Part shown: piece after piece, positions 47,461 through 55,943 of the stretch | Layout: each line of letters opens with the position of its first letter | Numbering within the stretch: position 1 is the first letter of the stretch | DNA from: Actinomadura sp. K4S16 | Lineage (GTDB): Bacteria; Actinomycetota; Actinomycetes; Streptosporangiales; Streptosporangiaceae | Assembly (NCBI RefSeq): GCF_008327685.1 | Contig: NZ_BDDE01000010.1 | Location: 558,001-622,000, forward strand | Length of the DNA: 64,000 nt | Reading direction: 5' to 3' | Notes under the pieces: generated by a model | What the model was told of the DNA's origin: nothing | Database searches by the model: none | Seen by the model: only the letters and a program-made list of their open reading frames with translations | Program-made: the position numbers and the translations under genes

Positions 47461-47934
47461 TCTCTTGCGGCGGGCCCGGCGGTCGGCGAAGTTGACCACA
47501 TGAGCCTCTCCTTCGCCCATGACCACGTCGGCATCAACCTCACCCCCGAGGACCTCGACGCCACCATCGCCTGGTACTCCCGAACGCTCGGCTTCACCGT
47601 CGACCGGCGGTTCGACTCCCCCGGCATGACGTTCGTCTTCCTCGTCCACGGTGACGTCAAGATCGAATTGATGGCGGTCGCCTCCGTCCGCCAGGAGCCG
47701 ATCGAGGACATCCTGTCGAGCATGGCCCCGGCGCGCCTGCACCACTTCTGCCTCGCCGTCACGGACCTCGACGCGGTCGTCACCGAGCTGCGCGACCTGG
47801 GCGTGCGGCTGCTCGGCGGCCCCATGACGATCGAGGAGCTCGGTCAGCGCATCGCGTTCATCAGCGACAACCTCGGCAACATCATCGAACTCGCCGAACC
47901 CGGCACCTGGCCCCCGGGCGCTCGATCGAACTGA
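47461..47934 (+). repeat. Duplicated segment, copy 1 (VOC gene and leader)
   Basis: The 39 bases before the VOC start (from TCTCTTGCGG) and the whole gene recur at 50799-51253 with high identity, in the same orientation. The upstream leaders differ by one indel and a few substitutions. Confidence 0.85.
47500..47934 (+). CDS. VOC family protein (glyoxalase/bleomycin-resistance fold), copy 1
   Basis: A 144-residue protein with paired beta-alpha-beta-beta-beta modules. Candidate metal ligands are His in SFAHDHVGINL, Glu in VKIELMAV, His in RLHHFCLAV and Glu in IIELAEPG. The substrate is unknown. A near-identical paralogue starts at 50837, and their 5' leaders are also alike. The ATG at 47500 is aligned with the second copy. 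No strong ribosome-binding site is visible. Confidence 0.85.
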   Translation: MSLSFAHDHVGINLTPEDLDATIAWYSRTLGFTVDRRFDSPGMTFVFLVHGDVKIELMAVASVRQEPIEDILSSMAPARLHHFCLAVTDLDAVVTELRDLGVRLLGGPMTIEELGQRIAFISDNLGNIIELAEPGTWPPGARSN

Positions 47935-47956
47935 GCGCCCCACCGCCCAGGCAGCG

Positions 47957-48151
47957 TCACCGCTCCAGGCGCCCCTTGATCTGCTCGACCAACCCCGCGA
48001 ACTGCACCACGCTCAACGCAAGGTGACCGCCATCCGGATCCTTGGAATCACGCACGCCGATCCCCACCCCCGGCGCAAGACGCCCCAGCTCAACACACTG
48101 CTGATCACTAATGCCGCCGCTGTGACTGCTCTTCCGCCAATTAACGATCAC
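47957..48151 (-). CDS. DUF397 small protein (WhiJ-associated)
   Basis: A 64-residue protein. It opens MIVNWRKSSHSGG and holds CVELGRLAPGVGIGVRDSKDPDGGHL, the DUF397 pattern. Family members are coded beside WhiJ-like regulators in actinobacteria and are thought to bind or modulate them. It overlaps the regulator gene by 4 bases. Confidence 0.9.
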   Translation of the reverse strand: MIVNWRKSSHSGGISDQQCVELGRLAPGVGIGVRDSKDPDGGHLALSVVQFAGLVEQIKGRLER

Positions 48152-48963
48152 GAGTACTGCTCCAAGTGTCGCTTGATAAGGGCAAGTGAGGCGTCCTCAG
48201 GGAGGGCCTTCGCACCGATACGTTCGAACTTAGTCGAAAAATCCCTCGCTTCAACAGGGCTCTCGATCAAGCGGCCGCCGTTCTGGGCACCGGCGTAGGC
48301 GACATCCCGCTCCGGCAGGCTGATGACCTGGAACGGCCCGTCGAAGCCGTGGTGAGGGCCGGCCGCCGCAGGCACGATCCTCATGATGACGTTCGACTGA
48401 CTCGCAAGGTCGAGCAGGTGCTCCAGTTGGCACCTCATGACCTCGGGGCCACCGACGGGACACGACAATACGCTTTCGTCCACAAGCATCCACAGTGTTG
48501 GCGGGTCGACCCGCTCCAAGATCAGGCGTTGCCGCTCCACGCGGGTGCCGACCTCGTCCTCAAAGTCTTTCGCCGCTTCCGTTCGGAGCATCGCGCGGAT
48601 GTATCCCTCGGTTTGAAACGGGCGAGGTATCGCCTTGCCGTGGCAGGTCTTGATCGCAAGAGCTTGTTTCTCGTACTCCATGCACTGGCGTGCCCAGTCT
48701 GGATCGTGCGCCATTCGGGCAAACCAGAGGATGAGCTGAAAAAGCAGTCCCGTCCCATAATGCTTGTCAAGCAGCCGCATCTGATCATCCTGGGGACGTC
48801 GCCTGCCCGCCTCCAGGTTGGAAACGGTGGAACGCGCGGCACCGATGATCTCGCCGCACTGAGCAAGCGACAGCCCGGCCTTCTCCCTCATGAAACGCAT
48901 GTAGAAGGCCAGGAAGTGCCACACCGACACCCTGGGGTCCAAGGGTTCCCGAACAGAGGACAT
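48148..48963 (-). CDS. XRE helix-turn-helix regulator with DUF5753 (WhiJ/Scr1 type)
   Basis: A 271-residue regulator. The N-terminal helix-turn-helix reads LSLAQCGEIIGAARSTVSNLEAGRRRP. The DUF5753 domain covers about residues 95-265 (QTEGYIRAMLRTEA, PTLWMLVDESVL, GFDGPFQVISLPE). With the DUF397 gene after it and the HATPase gene divergent from it, this is a complete whiJ-type locus of the kind that affects development or antibiotic production in Streptomyces. Confidence 0.9.
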   Translation of the reverse strand: MSSVREPLDPRVSVWHFLAFYMRFMREKAGLSLAQCGEIIGAARSTVSNLEAGRRRPQDDQMRLLDKHYGTGLLFQLILWFARMAHDPDWARQCMEYEKQALAIKTCHGKAIPRPFQTEGYIRAMLRTEAAKDFEDEVGTRVERQRLILERVDPPTLWMLVDESVLSCPVGGPEVMRCQLEHLLDLASQSNVIMRIVPAAAGPHHGFDGPFQVISLPERDVAYAGAQNGGRLIESPVEARDFSTKFERIGAKALPEDASLALIKRHLEQYS

Positions 48964-49064
48964 GGCTGCTCCCGGGTTTTCAACTCACGTGGACACAGCG
49001 AAATATAAGCATCTCCGGACAGCCTTGCCACGGGAAATCGAAACCGAGCGAAGGCGGGGCGCGG

Positions 49065-49490
49065 ATGGCGACGGCGGCCGGAGAATTGATCATTCCCTTG
49101 ATGGGGTCCGCGGCGGCGGTGGGGTTGGCGCGGACACTGGCGGGGGCGCGATTTCACAAATGGGGCTATTCGCACGTTCTCGATGATGCGCTGCTCATCG
49201 TCTCGGAGCTCGTCACCAACGCGGCCGAGCGGACGCCGCGCGCGGAGCTGCGGCTCCAGGTGAGTCGGGACGCGCACGGGGTCATCATCGCCGTGTGGGA
49301 CGGGGCGTCCGACTTCCCGCGAGCCAGGCCGAAGGTCGGGCTCACCCTCGATGATCTCGACCTGTCCGAGGAGGCGTTCGACGACAACGGCGGTTGGGGG
49401 CTGCACATCGTCCAGGCCCTGTCCGCCGCGTGCGGGGTGACGCGCGACCCCGGCGGCGGCAAGTGGGTCTGGGCGCGGATCATCCCGTAA
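49065..49490 (+). CDS. ATP-binding protein (HATPase_c_2, RsbW-like)
   Basis: A 141-residue GHKL-fold protein. The N-box is LLIVSELVTNAAERTP, the G1-like segment is IAVWDGASDFPRARPK, and the G2 segment is NGGWGLHIVQALS. It resembles anti-sigma factor kinases and the AbaA-type members of whiJ loci. It is divergent from the regulator gene with about 100 bases between them. Confidence 0.85.
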   Translation: MATAAGELIIPLMGSAAAVGLARTLAGARFHKWGYSHVLDDALLIVSELVTNAAERTPRAELRLQVSRDAHGVIIAVWDGASDFPRARPKVGLTLDDLDLSEEAFDDNGGWGLHIVQALSAACGVTRDPGGGKWVWARIIP

Positions 49491-49514
49491 GCCCTCGCTC
49501 GTGTTTCATGAGCA

Positions 49515-50612
49515 CTATTGGGCGGGCGCTGCGGGGCAGTGGGTGCAGGCGCCGCGGCGACGGTAGTAGTAGGCGAGCGCCGCGGCGGCCAGCAGCGGCC
49601 CCCACAGCCCGAGCGGTACGAACACCAGGCTGAAGAGCAGCCCCTCCTCTCCCCGAGGAATCTCCGTGACCAGGAAGACGGTGAACAGGGTCAGCACGGC
49701 CGAGACCACCAGTGCCGCGCTGGTGGGGACGGCGACCGGTATCGGGCGCCCATGCACCACCGGAACCCATCTCGGCCACACCTCCCCCCAAGGGCGGATG
49801 AGCCCGCGGATCAGGATCGCTCCCCCCTCGGACACGCAGCCGAGGAGCATGCCGGTGACCCAGATCCCCCAGCCGCCGTCCTCGGGGAACGCGATCCCCC
49901 ACGGCGTCAGCCAGGTCAGCCGGACGAGCCCGTACGGCAAGGGCATGAGCGCGGCGGCGATCGTCACCTTCCGCCCCCAGCGCGCCGCGGCCTGCGGCCG
50001 CGTCCAGGCGGCGCCGGGTCGGCCGCAGCGGGCGCAGCGCCGCTTGCCGATCCGGAACGTGGTCACCGTGCAGGCCGCCCAGATGGCCCCGCCGACGACG
50101 GCGAACACGCCCCAGTGGGCGCCCTTGTACGCCACGATGAAGGCGGCGAACCCGGCCCCCGCCGCCGCCGGAACCCCCACCAGCACCGACGTGCCCACCC
50201 GGCCGAGCCGCAGGGCGCGCGCCAGCAGCGCCGCCGGCAGGACGACCGGCGCCGAGAACGCGGAGGCGTAGGCGACGGCGATCATCAGGCTGTAGCCCGG
50301 AAGCACGAATCCCAGCCCCGCGTATCCGGCCGCGAGGCCGAGAAGCGGTCGGCGCATCGCCTCGACGCGTCGCCGGTCGCGCAGGACGAGAGCCACCGCG
50401 ACGCCCAGCCCGCCGAGCACGAGCAACCCGATCGCCCCAGGACGCGCCCCGATGTCGAAGGCCAGCGGGGGAGACTCCGCGTCCCCCCGCCCCAGCAGAT
50501 ACGCCGACGGCTGCAGCACCCACCACAACCCCAGTCCGGCCGCCACCGCCGACCAGCACAGCGCGGCCCCGGTGGTCCGCCCGTGCGCCTGCTCTGCCCC
50601 TGTGATCGCCAC
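49515..50612 (-). CDS. Polytopic membrane protein with CxxC motifs (unknown function)
   Basis: A 365-residue protein with about nine hydrophobic segments. A cytoplasmic loop near residue 191 carries RCARCGRPG, and the C-terminus has GACTHCP, so two Cys pairs could bind zinc. No family was recognised. It lies inside the interval flanked by the two VOC copies. Confidence 0.7.
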   Translation of the reverse strand: MAITGAEQAHGRTTGAALCWSAVAAGLGLWWVLQPSAYLLGRGDAESPPLAFDIGARPGAIGLLVLGGLGVAVALVLRDRRRVEAMRRPLLGLAAGYAGLGFVLPGYSLMIAVAYASAFSAPVVLPAALLARALRLGRVGTSVLVGVPAAAGAGFAAFIVAYKGAHWGVFAVVGGAIWAACTVTTFRIGKRRCARCGRPGAAWTRPQAAARWGRKVTIAAALMPLPYGLVRLTWLTPWGIAFPEDGGWGIWVTGMLLGCVSEGGAILIRGLIRPWGEVWPRWVPVVHGRPIPVAVPTSAALVVSAVLTLFTVFLVTEIPRGEEGLLFSLVFVPLGLWGPLLAAAALAYYYRRRGACTHCPAAPAQ

Positions 50613-50685
50613 GAAAGCTCCCTCCCCTGCAAGCGATCACCATCGTCGGCGGCCCACTTCGGCCGGTAACCCCTCGAAAGAGCCA

Positions 50686-50713
50686 TCCCGCTCCCCCGCA
50701 CGGGGGAACGGGA
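50686..50713. repeat. Strong hairpin in the divergent region upstream of VOC copy 2
   Basis: TCCCGCTCCCCC pairs with GGGGGAACGGGA across GCAC, with a single mismatch. It lies between the starts of the membrane protein and VOC copy 2, so a regulatory role is as likely as termination. Confidence 0.5.
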
Positions 50714-50798
50714 TGCAAGCCGGAGCCCCGGGGGCGCCGCCGGAGGGTTCGGGGTAGCCGGGCCGCTGTGCTTCCTGGACAAGCCTTCCGGTTATCCA

Positions 50799-51253
50799 TC
50801 TCTTGCGGGGGCCCGGCGGTCGGCGAAGTTGGCCGCATGAGCATCTCCCTCTCCCATGACCATGTCGGCATCACCCTGACTCCGGAGGACCTCGACGCCA
50901 CCATCGCGTGGTACTCGCGGACGCTCGGCTTCACCGTCGAGCGGCGGTTCGAGACCCACGGCATGACGTTCGCCTTCCTCGTCCACGGAGACGTCAGGAT
51001 CGAACTGATGGCGGTCGCGTCGGACCGCCGGGCGCCGGCCGGCGACATCCTGTCGAGCATGAACCCGGCGCGGCTGCACCACTTCTGCCTCGCCGTCGCG
51101 GATCTCGACGCGGTCGTCACCGATTTGCGCGACCTGGGCGTGCGGCTGCTCGGCGGCCCCATGACGATCGAGGAGATCGGGCAACGCGTCGCGTTCGTCA
51201 GCGACAACCTCGGAAACATCATCGAGCTCGCCGAACCCGGCACCCGGGCCTAG
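50799..51253 (+). repeat. Duplicated segment, copy 2 (VOC gene and leader)
   Basis: Second copy of the segment at 47461-47934. The duplication covers 38 bases of leader and the coding region and ends near the stop. Confidence 0.85.
50837..51253 (+). CDS. VOC family protein, copy 2
   Basis: A 138-residue paralogue of the protein at 47500, nearly identical over its whole length (for example SISLSHDHVGITLTPEDLD and LRDLGVRLLGGPMTIEEIGQ). All four candidate metal ligands are kept. The start is aligned with copy 1. It converges with the ureD remnant 13 bases away. Confidence 0.85.
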   Translation: MSISLSHDHVGITLTPEDLDATIAWYSRTLGFTVERRFETHGMTFAFLVHGDVRIELMAVASDRRAPAGDILSSMNPARLHHFCLAVADLDAVVTDLRDLGVRLLGGPMTIEEIGQRVAFVSDNLGNIIELAEPGTRA

Positions 51254-51266
51254 CCCGCCTGGCGGT

Positions 51267-51986
51267 TCAGCCTGTGCGGTGGCCGAGGTGGTGGAGTGCG
51301 GCGTCGAGACAGCGGCGGAGGTCGCCGGCGTCGGGGGCCACGGCGGTGAGGAGGACGCCCGGGCCCGCGAGCGGGGTGATGACGCCGTGCGCGCGCTGGC
51401 ATGTCGTCGAGTATTCGCGTCCGGGCGGATCGTCCCGGTACGTCGGGTCGACGACGAGCAGTTGGCCGACGGCGCGGTTGCCGGCCAGCACGGCGGGGCC
51501 GTCCCAGCCGGGGGCGCCGGGACCGTAGGCGCAGTGCTGGTCCAGCAGTGTCCGTCCGCCGCGGCGGACGGTGATGCGGCCGGCCAGCCGTCCCGTCGGC
51601 TCGTGTGCGCGGCCGAGGACCTGCTGTTCGCTGAGGACGAGCCGGGCGGTGCGGGCCAGGTCGACGCGGACGTGCTGGCGCAGGTCGCTTCCGGCGGCGG
51701 AGATGACGGGTTCGGGCAGCCGGTGCAGCCGCGCGGAGTCCGCTACGCGCAGCGCCACGTCGAGGACCGCGTGGTCGGGTGCGGGCCCGGGCAGCGCGAC
51801 CGTGGCGGCGGCCGAGATGGCGCGCAGGTCGGCGCCCGGCCCGACGACGGCCTCGATGCGCAGGCGGTCGCCGTTGTGCGGGGCGCTCATGGTGTTCAGC
51901 AGGCAGACGCGCGCCTCGGAGCCGCGGGGGCGGAGGCGGCGGAGCGCGAAGGGGCCGTCGCCGTGGAGCAGCGGCAGATCGGTGAC
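51267..51986 (-). pseudogene. ureD: Urease accessory protein UreD, 5'-truncated and joined to ureC
   Basis: The frame encodes a UreD-like sequence from [20 protein letters not shown] through DRLRIEAVVGPGADLRAISA to the C-terminus. It lacks the extreme N-terminus and its own start. Immediately upstream the sequence turns into ureC within about 25 bases, in a different frame. An ATG at 51890 could still give a 207-residue product missing the first domain part. Normal order is ureABC-F-G-D; ureF and ureG are absent here. Confidence 0.75.
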
Positions 51987-52006
51987 TCCGTCCGCGGCCG
52001 CGGCCC

Positions 52007-52576
52007 TACGGTGGTGGCCTTGCTGCCCTCGGCGGGCCCCGTGCCGCCGCCGACGAGCGTCGTCACGCCCGAACCCAGCGCCTCGTCGAGCTGCTCGGGG
52101 CAGATGAAGTGGACGTGCGTGTCCACCCCGCCCGCGGTGAGGATCTTGCCGTTGCCGGCGATGATCTCGGTCTCCGGGCCGATCACGATGTCGGCGGCGA
52201 CCGCGTGGTCGTCGTGGCGCCGGTTCATGGTCTCGGGGTTGTAGGCCTTGCCCAGGGCGACGATGTCACCGCCGCGCAGCGCGACATCCGCCTTGACGAC
52301 GCCCCAGTGGTCCAGGACCACCACCCCGGTGATCACCGTGTCGGGGGCGCCCTCGGCGCGCGACACGCAGGACTGGCCCATCGACTCGCGGATCACCTTG
52401 CCGCCACCGAACACCACCTCGTCCCCGCTGTGCCCCGGGCCGCCCGCCCAGTCCTCGGTGATCTCGATCCACAGGTCGGTGTCGGCGAGCCGGATCCGGT
52501 CGCCCGCGGTCGGCCCGTACAGGTCGGCGTACTCCGCGCGCTCGAGCCGGGGACGGCACACTTCGGGCTCAGTCAC
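52007..52576 (-). pseudogene. ureC: Urease alpha subunit UreC, truncated after about 190 residues
   Basis: From a GTG at 52576 the frame reads a normal UreC N-terminus: [46 protein letters not shown] and [20 protein letters not shown]. Homology then ends, and 38 unrelated codons run to a stop at 51896. The His-X-His nickel ligands of the first site are kept. The carbamylated Lys and the remaining His and Asp ligands of the C-terminal two thirds are lost, so no urease can form. It overlaps the ureB stop by 8 bases. Confidence 0.85.
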
Positions 52577-53140
52577 GCAGCTCGCCTCCGACCATGGCGC
52601 GCAGCCCCATGACCTTCCGCTCCCCCTGCAGGGGAACCAGGTCGACCTCGACGCGGCAGGCGGTCTCGAAGCGCCGCGACTTGCCCGCGGGGATGTTCAG
52701 GCGCTTGCCGGAGGCGCACTCCCGGTCGGACGCCGCGTGCGGCGCCACCGGCACCGGCCGGATCTCCAGCGCCGGGTTCACCTCGTAGAGGTGGTAGTGG
52801 GAGCCGACCTGCACCGCGCGGTCGCCGGTGTTGCGGACCTCGACCCTCGTCACCGGCGGCCCCTCGTTGACCCGCACCGGCTCGGCCTGCCCCGGATGCT
52901 CGACCTGCCCGGGCGCGGTGACGTCGGGCCGCGGGGACGGGGTCGGTGATGGTCACCAGCTTGGTGCCGTCCGGGAAGGTCGCCTCCACCTGGATCATCT
53001 CGATCATCTCGGGGACGCCCTCCATCACCCCCCGGCGGGTGAGCACGGCGTGCCCCGAGGCCATCAGCTCCCGGACGGTCCTTCCGTCCCTGGCCCCTTC
53101 GAGCACGTGCGCGGTCAGGGGGACGGCATATCGTCCGCAT
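52569..53140 (-). pseudogene. ureAB: Urease gamma-beta (UreAB) remnant, 5'-truncated and frameshifted
   Basis: The gamma part starts abruptly at [20 protein letters not shown] and runs to [16 protein letters not shown]. The first 35-40 residues of UreA are missing. A frame change in a G-rich run at about 52930-52948 leads to the beta part, with [32 protein letters not shown] and [13 protein letters not shown]. Gamma and beta were probably one fused gene. A separate 102-residue beta product from 52877 remains possible. The truncated 5' edge abuts the van cassette. Confidence 0.78.
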
Positions 53141-53144
53141 ATCG
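53126..53144 (+). promoter_or_regulatory. Direct repeats upstream of vanH (candidate VanR-type site)
   Basis: GCATATCG occurs at 53126-53133 and 53137-53144, one helical turn (11 bases) apart, in an A/T-rich patch just before the cassette. Spaced direct repeats are the usual binding sites of OmpR-family regulators such as VanR. No vanR gene is in the window, so this is inference from pattern and position. Confidence 0.45.
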
Positions 53145-53253
53145 AAAATTGCATACGTGCTGACAACACGGCGCGGTCTTGGCTTGGGACATGGACTCCA
53201 AAGAATTGAGTTCGATCTCCTGCGAAGCGACCACGGATCTTCGCGCCCGAACG

Positions 53254-54243
53254 ATGCCCGAGCCATCTCCCTCGTCAATCCCGACGACAGGACTCGTGGT
53301 CTTCGGATGCGGCCGGGACGAAGCCGCCTTGTTCCAGGAGATGGGGGCACGCCTCGGATTGTCGCTCACCATCACCGAGGCCGCCGTCTGCGAGACCAAC
53401 GCTGAACTGGCACGCGGCAACCGATGCGTCAGCGTTAACCACAAGACTCAGATCACCAATCCCACGCTTCTAGCGCTGAGCAAGGCAGGTGTGGAATACA
53501 TCTGCACCAGAAGCATCGGTTACGACCACATCGACCTGGAGTACGCCGAGAGCGTCGGCATCTCGGTCGGCAACGTCGCCTACTCACCGGACAGCGTGGC
53601 CGACTACACGTTGATGTTGATGCTCATGGTCGTGCGCCACGCGAAATCCACCATCCGCCGCACCGACACTCACGACTATCGGCTGAGCCACGCCCGCGGC
53701 AGGGAACTGCGGGACCTGACCGTCGGAGTGGTCGGAACAGGCCGCATCGGCACAGCGGTCATCGACCGGCTGCGAGGCTTCGGCTGCCGCGTGCTGACCC
53801 ACGACAACCGATCACACGCCTCGACCGGACACGTGCCGTTCGACGAACTGATCGAACTGAGCGACATCGTGACGCTCCACACCCCGCTCACGGCGGACAC
53901 CCGCCATCTCCTCGATCGCCATCGCATCGAGCGGATGAAGCCCGGCTCGTACATCGTCAACACAGGTCGCGGACCGCTGCTCGACACCGAGGCCCTCCTC
54001 GCCGCACTGGAGAGCGGCAGGCTGGGCGGCGCGGCACTGGACGTCCTCGAAGGCGAGGAAGGCATCTTCTACGCCGACTGCCGGAACAGGTATCTCGAGA
54101 ACGAGGCCCTGGTACGACTGCAGCGCCTGCCGAATGTGCTGATCACTCCGCACTCCGCCTATGACACCGAACACGCCCTGAAAGACATCGTCGAGAACAG
54201 TCTCATCAACTGCCTGAACTTCGAGAGCGGGAGAACAGCATGA
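53254..54243 (+). CDS. vanH: D-lactate dehydrogenase VanH
   Basis: About 329 residues. This NADH-dependent 2-hydroxyacid dehydrogenase reduces pyruvate to D-lactate for the VanA ligase. Motifs shared with VanH of resistance operons include [66 protein letters not shown] and [16 protein letters not shown]. The catalytic Arg, Glu and His are in NTGRGP, the EGEEGIFY region and ITPHSAYDT. The start is uncertain: homology begins after 53254, and in-frame ATGs at 53179 and 53191 would add an unrelated stretch. It overlaps vanA by 4 bases. Confidence 0.92.
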   Translation: MPEPSPSSIPTTGLVVFGCGRDEAALFQEMGARLGLSLTITEAAVCETNAELARGNRCVSVNHKTQITNPTLLALSKAGVEYICTRSIGYDHIDLEYAESVGISVGNVAYSPDSVADYTLMLMLMVVRHAKSTIRRTDTHDYRLSHARGRELRDLTVGVVGTGRIGTAVIDRLRGFGCRVLTHDNRSHASTGHVPFDELIELSDIVTLHTPLTADTRHLLDRHRIERMKPGSYIVNTGRGPLLDTEALLAALESGRLGGAALDVLEGEEGIFYADCRNRYLENEALVRLQRLPNVLITPHSAYDTEHALKDIVENSLINCLNFESGRTA

Positions 54244-55280
54244 GCAGGTTGAAGGTCGGAGTCATCTTCGGAGGCGCTTGCGAGGAACATCCCGTCTCCA
54301 TCAAGTCAGCGCGCGAGGTCGCAAGGAACCTCGACACCGAGAAGTACGAGCCGTTCTGGATCGGCATCACGGCCGACGGCGATTGGAAACTGTGCGACGG
54401 CCCCGCCGCGGACTGGGAGAACGGCGGCGCCCGTCCCGTCACGCTGTCACCTGACCGAAGCGTGCACGGTCTCCTGGTCATGGGGCAGGAGGGCTACGAG
54501 ACGGTGCGCCTCGACCTCGTCTTCCCCGTACTTCACGGCAGGCTCGGCGAGGACGGCGCGATCCAAGGCCTGTTGGAGCTCTCCGGCATCCCCTACGTCG
54601 GCTGCGACATCCAGAGCTCGGCCGTGTGCATGGACAAGTCCTTGGCTTACAGCGTCACCAGGAGCGCGGGAATCGCCACGCCGAACTTCTGGGTCGTCAC
54701 GGAGAACGAGAAGGTCGATCCCGACCGTCTTCGGTATCCCGTCTTCGTGAAGCCGGCTCGTTCGGGCTCCTCGTTCGGCGTCAGCAAAGTCACCGAAAAA
54801 GAGGAACTGACGAGCGCGCTGAGCGCGGCGCACCAGTACGACTCGAAGGCCTTGGTCGAGGAGGCCGTGGCCGGCAGCGAGATCGGCTGCGCAGTCCTCG
54901 AAGAACCATTCGGCCTGGTCACCGGCGAGGTGGACCGGGTCGACCTCTCGCACGGATTCTTCAGGATCCACCAGGAGGACTCACCCGAGACCGGATCGGA
55001 GAACTCGACGTTCATCGTTCCCGCCGACATCTCCGACGACTCGCGCCGGCTCGTCCAGGAGGCGGCCAAGACCATCTACCGCGCGCTGGGCTGCAAGGGA
55101 CTTGCCCGCGTCGACCTGTTCCTCACCGACGACGGACAGGTGGTGCTCAACGAGGTCAACACCATGCCCGGCCTGACGTCCTACAGCCGCTACCCGCGGA
55201 TGATGGCCGCCGCGGGATTGTCGCTGTCCGACGTGATCGACCGGCTCATCTCGATGGCACTGCACGGAAAGAAGCGATGA
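54240..55280 (+). CDS. vanA: D-alanine--D-lactate ligase VanA-type
   Basis: A 346-residue ATP-grasp ligase that makes D-Ala-D-Lac, the depsipeptide end that lowers vancomycin binding about a thousand-fold. Conserved blocks are FGGACEEHPVSIKSA, GIPYVGCDIQSSAVCMDKSL, YPVFVKPARSGSSFGV and LNEVNTMPGLTSYSRYPRMM. The omega loop reads GFFRIHQE, with His at residue 244. This is the residue that marks D-Ala-D-Lac ligases and replaces the Tyr of normal D-Ala-D-Ala ligases. It is coupled to vanH and vanX by ATGA overlaps. Composition looks more A/T-rich than housekeeping genes here. Confidence 0.95.
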   Translation: MSRLKVGVIFGGACEEHPVSIKSAREVARNLDTEKYEPFWIGITADGDWKLCDGPAADWENGGARPVTLSPDRSVHGLLVMGQEGYETVRLDLVFPVLHGRLGEDGAIQGLLELSGIPYVGCDIQSSAVCMDKSLAYSVTRSAGIATPNFWVVTENEKVDPDRLRYPVFVKPARSGSSFGVSKVTEKEELTSALSAAHQYDSKALVEEAVAGSEIGCAVLEEPFGLVTGEVDRVDLSHGFFRIHQEDSPETGSENSTFIVPADISDDSRRLVQEAAKTIYRALGCKGLARVDLFLTDDGQVVLNEVNTMPGLTSYSRYPRMMAAAGLSLSDVIDRLISMALHGKKR

Positions 55281-55885
55281 TCGACGACTTCGTCTACGTC
55301 GACGACTGGGTGAAGGGCGTCCGCTGGGATGCCAAGTACGCCACCTGGGACAATTTCACCGGCAAACCGGTGGACGGCTATCTCGCGAATCGCATCGTCG
55401 GCACCCGGTCCCTGTGCGAGGCCCTCTCGCAAGCACGCGAGAAGGCGGCCTCCCTTGGCTTCGGGCTGCTTCTCTGGGACGGGTATCGCCCCCAACGCGC
55501 CGTCGACTGCTTCCTACGCTGGTCGGAACAGCCCGAGGATGGCCGGACCAAACCGCGACACTACCCGAACCTCGACCGGCCCCAGATGTTCGAGAACGGT
55601 TATGTGGCCGCGAAGTCGGGCCACAGCAGGGGCAGCGCCATCGACCTGACCCTCTATCACCTTGCCACCGGCGAGCTCGCTCCCATGGGGGGCGGCCACG
55701 ACCTCATGGACCCGATCTCACGTCATCGAGCCCGAGGAATCACGCCGACCGAGGCCCAGAACCGTGAGCATCTCCGTTCCATCATGGAGGACTGCGGATT
55801 CGATCGGTACGACTGCGAATGGTGGCACTACACGCTTAGAGACGAGCCCCATCCTGATGTCTACTTCGACTTCCCCATCACGTGA
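55277..55885 (+). CDS. vanX: Zinc D-Ala-D-Ala dipeptidase VanX
   Basis: A 202-residue dipeptidase that hydrolyses D-Ala-D-Ala, so that only D-Ala-D-Lac enters the wall. It aligns without gaps at the key sites: VRWDAKYATWDNFTGKPVDG, Arg71 in LLWDGYRPQRA, His116 and Asp123 in SGHSRGSAIDL, and Glu181 and His184 in EWWHY. All zinc ligands and the catalytic base are intact. The start overlaps the vanA stop by 4 bases. Confidence 0.95.
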   Translation: MIDDFVYVDDWVKGVRWDAKYATWDNFTGKPVDGYLANRIVGTRSLCEALSQAREKAASLGFGLLLWDGYRPQRAVDCFLRWSEQPEDGRTKPRHYPNLDRPQMFENGYVAAKSGHSRGSAIDLTLYHLATGELAPMGGGHDLMDPISRHRARGITPTEAQNREHLRSIMEDCGFDRYDCEWWHYTLRDEPHPDVYFDFPIT

Positions 55886-55943
55886 TCGGAGTCTCCACTG
55901 CATCTCGCAGTGGGGACATCTGGAACGCAACGACGAGGTCGTC

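Noticed and set aside
46061..47499. Intact genes in the region between HNH and VOC copy 1
   Set aside because: The longer frames are mosaics. Recognisable protein segments change frame several times, so pseudogenes are the better description.
52569..52877. Functional free-standing urease beta subunit
   Set aside because: A 102-residue frame is open, but its partner subunits are truncated and the upstream gamma part lies in another frame.
54240..55280. Housekeeping D-Ala-D-Ala ligase
   Set aside because: His at 244 in the omega loop and the vanH/vanX context mark it as a D-Ala-D-Lac ligase.
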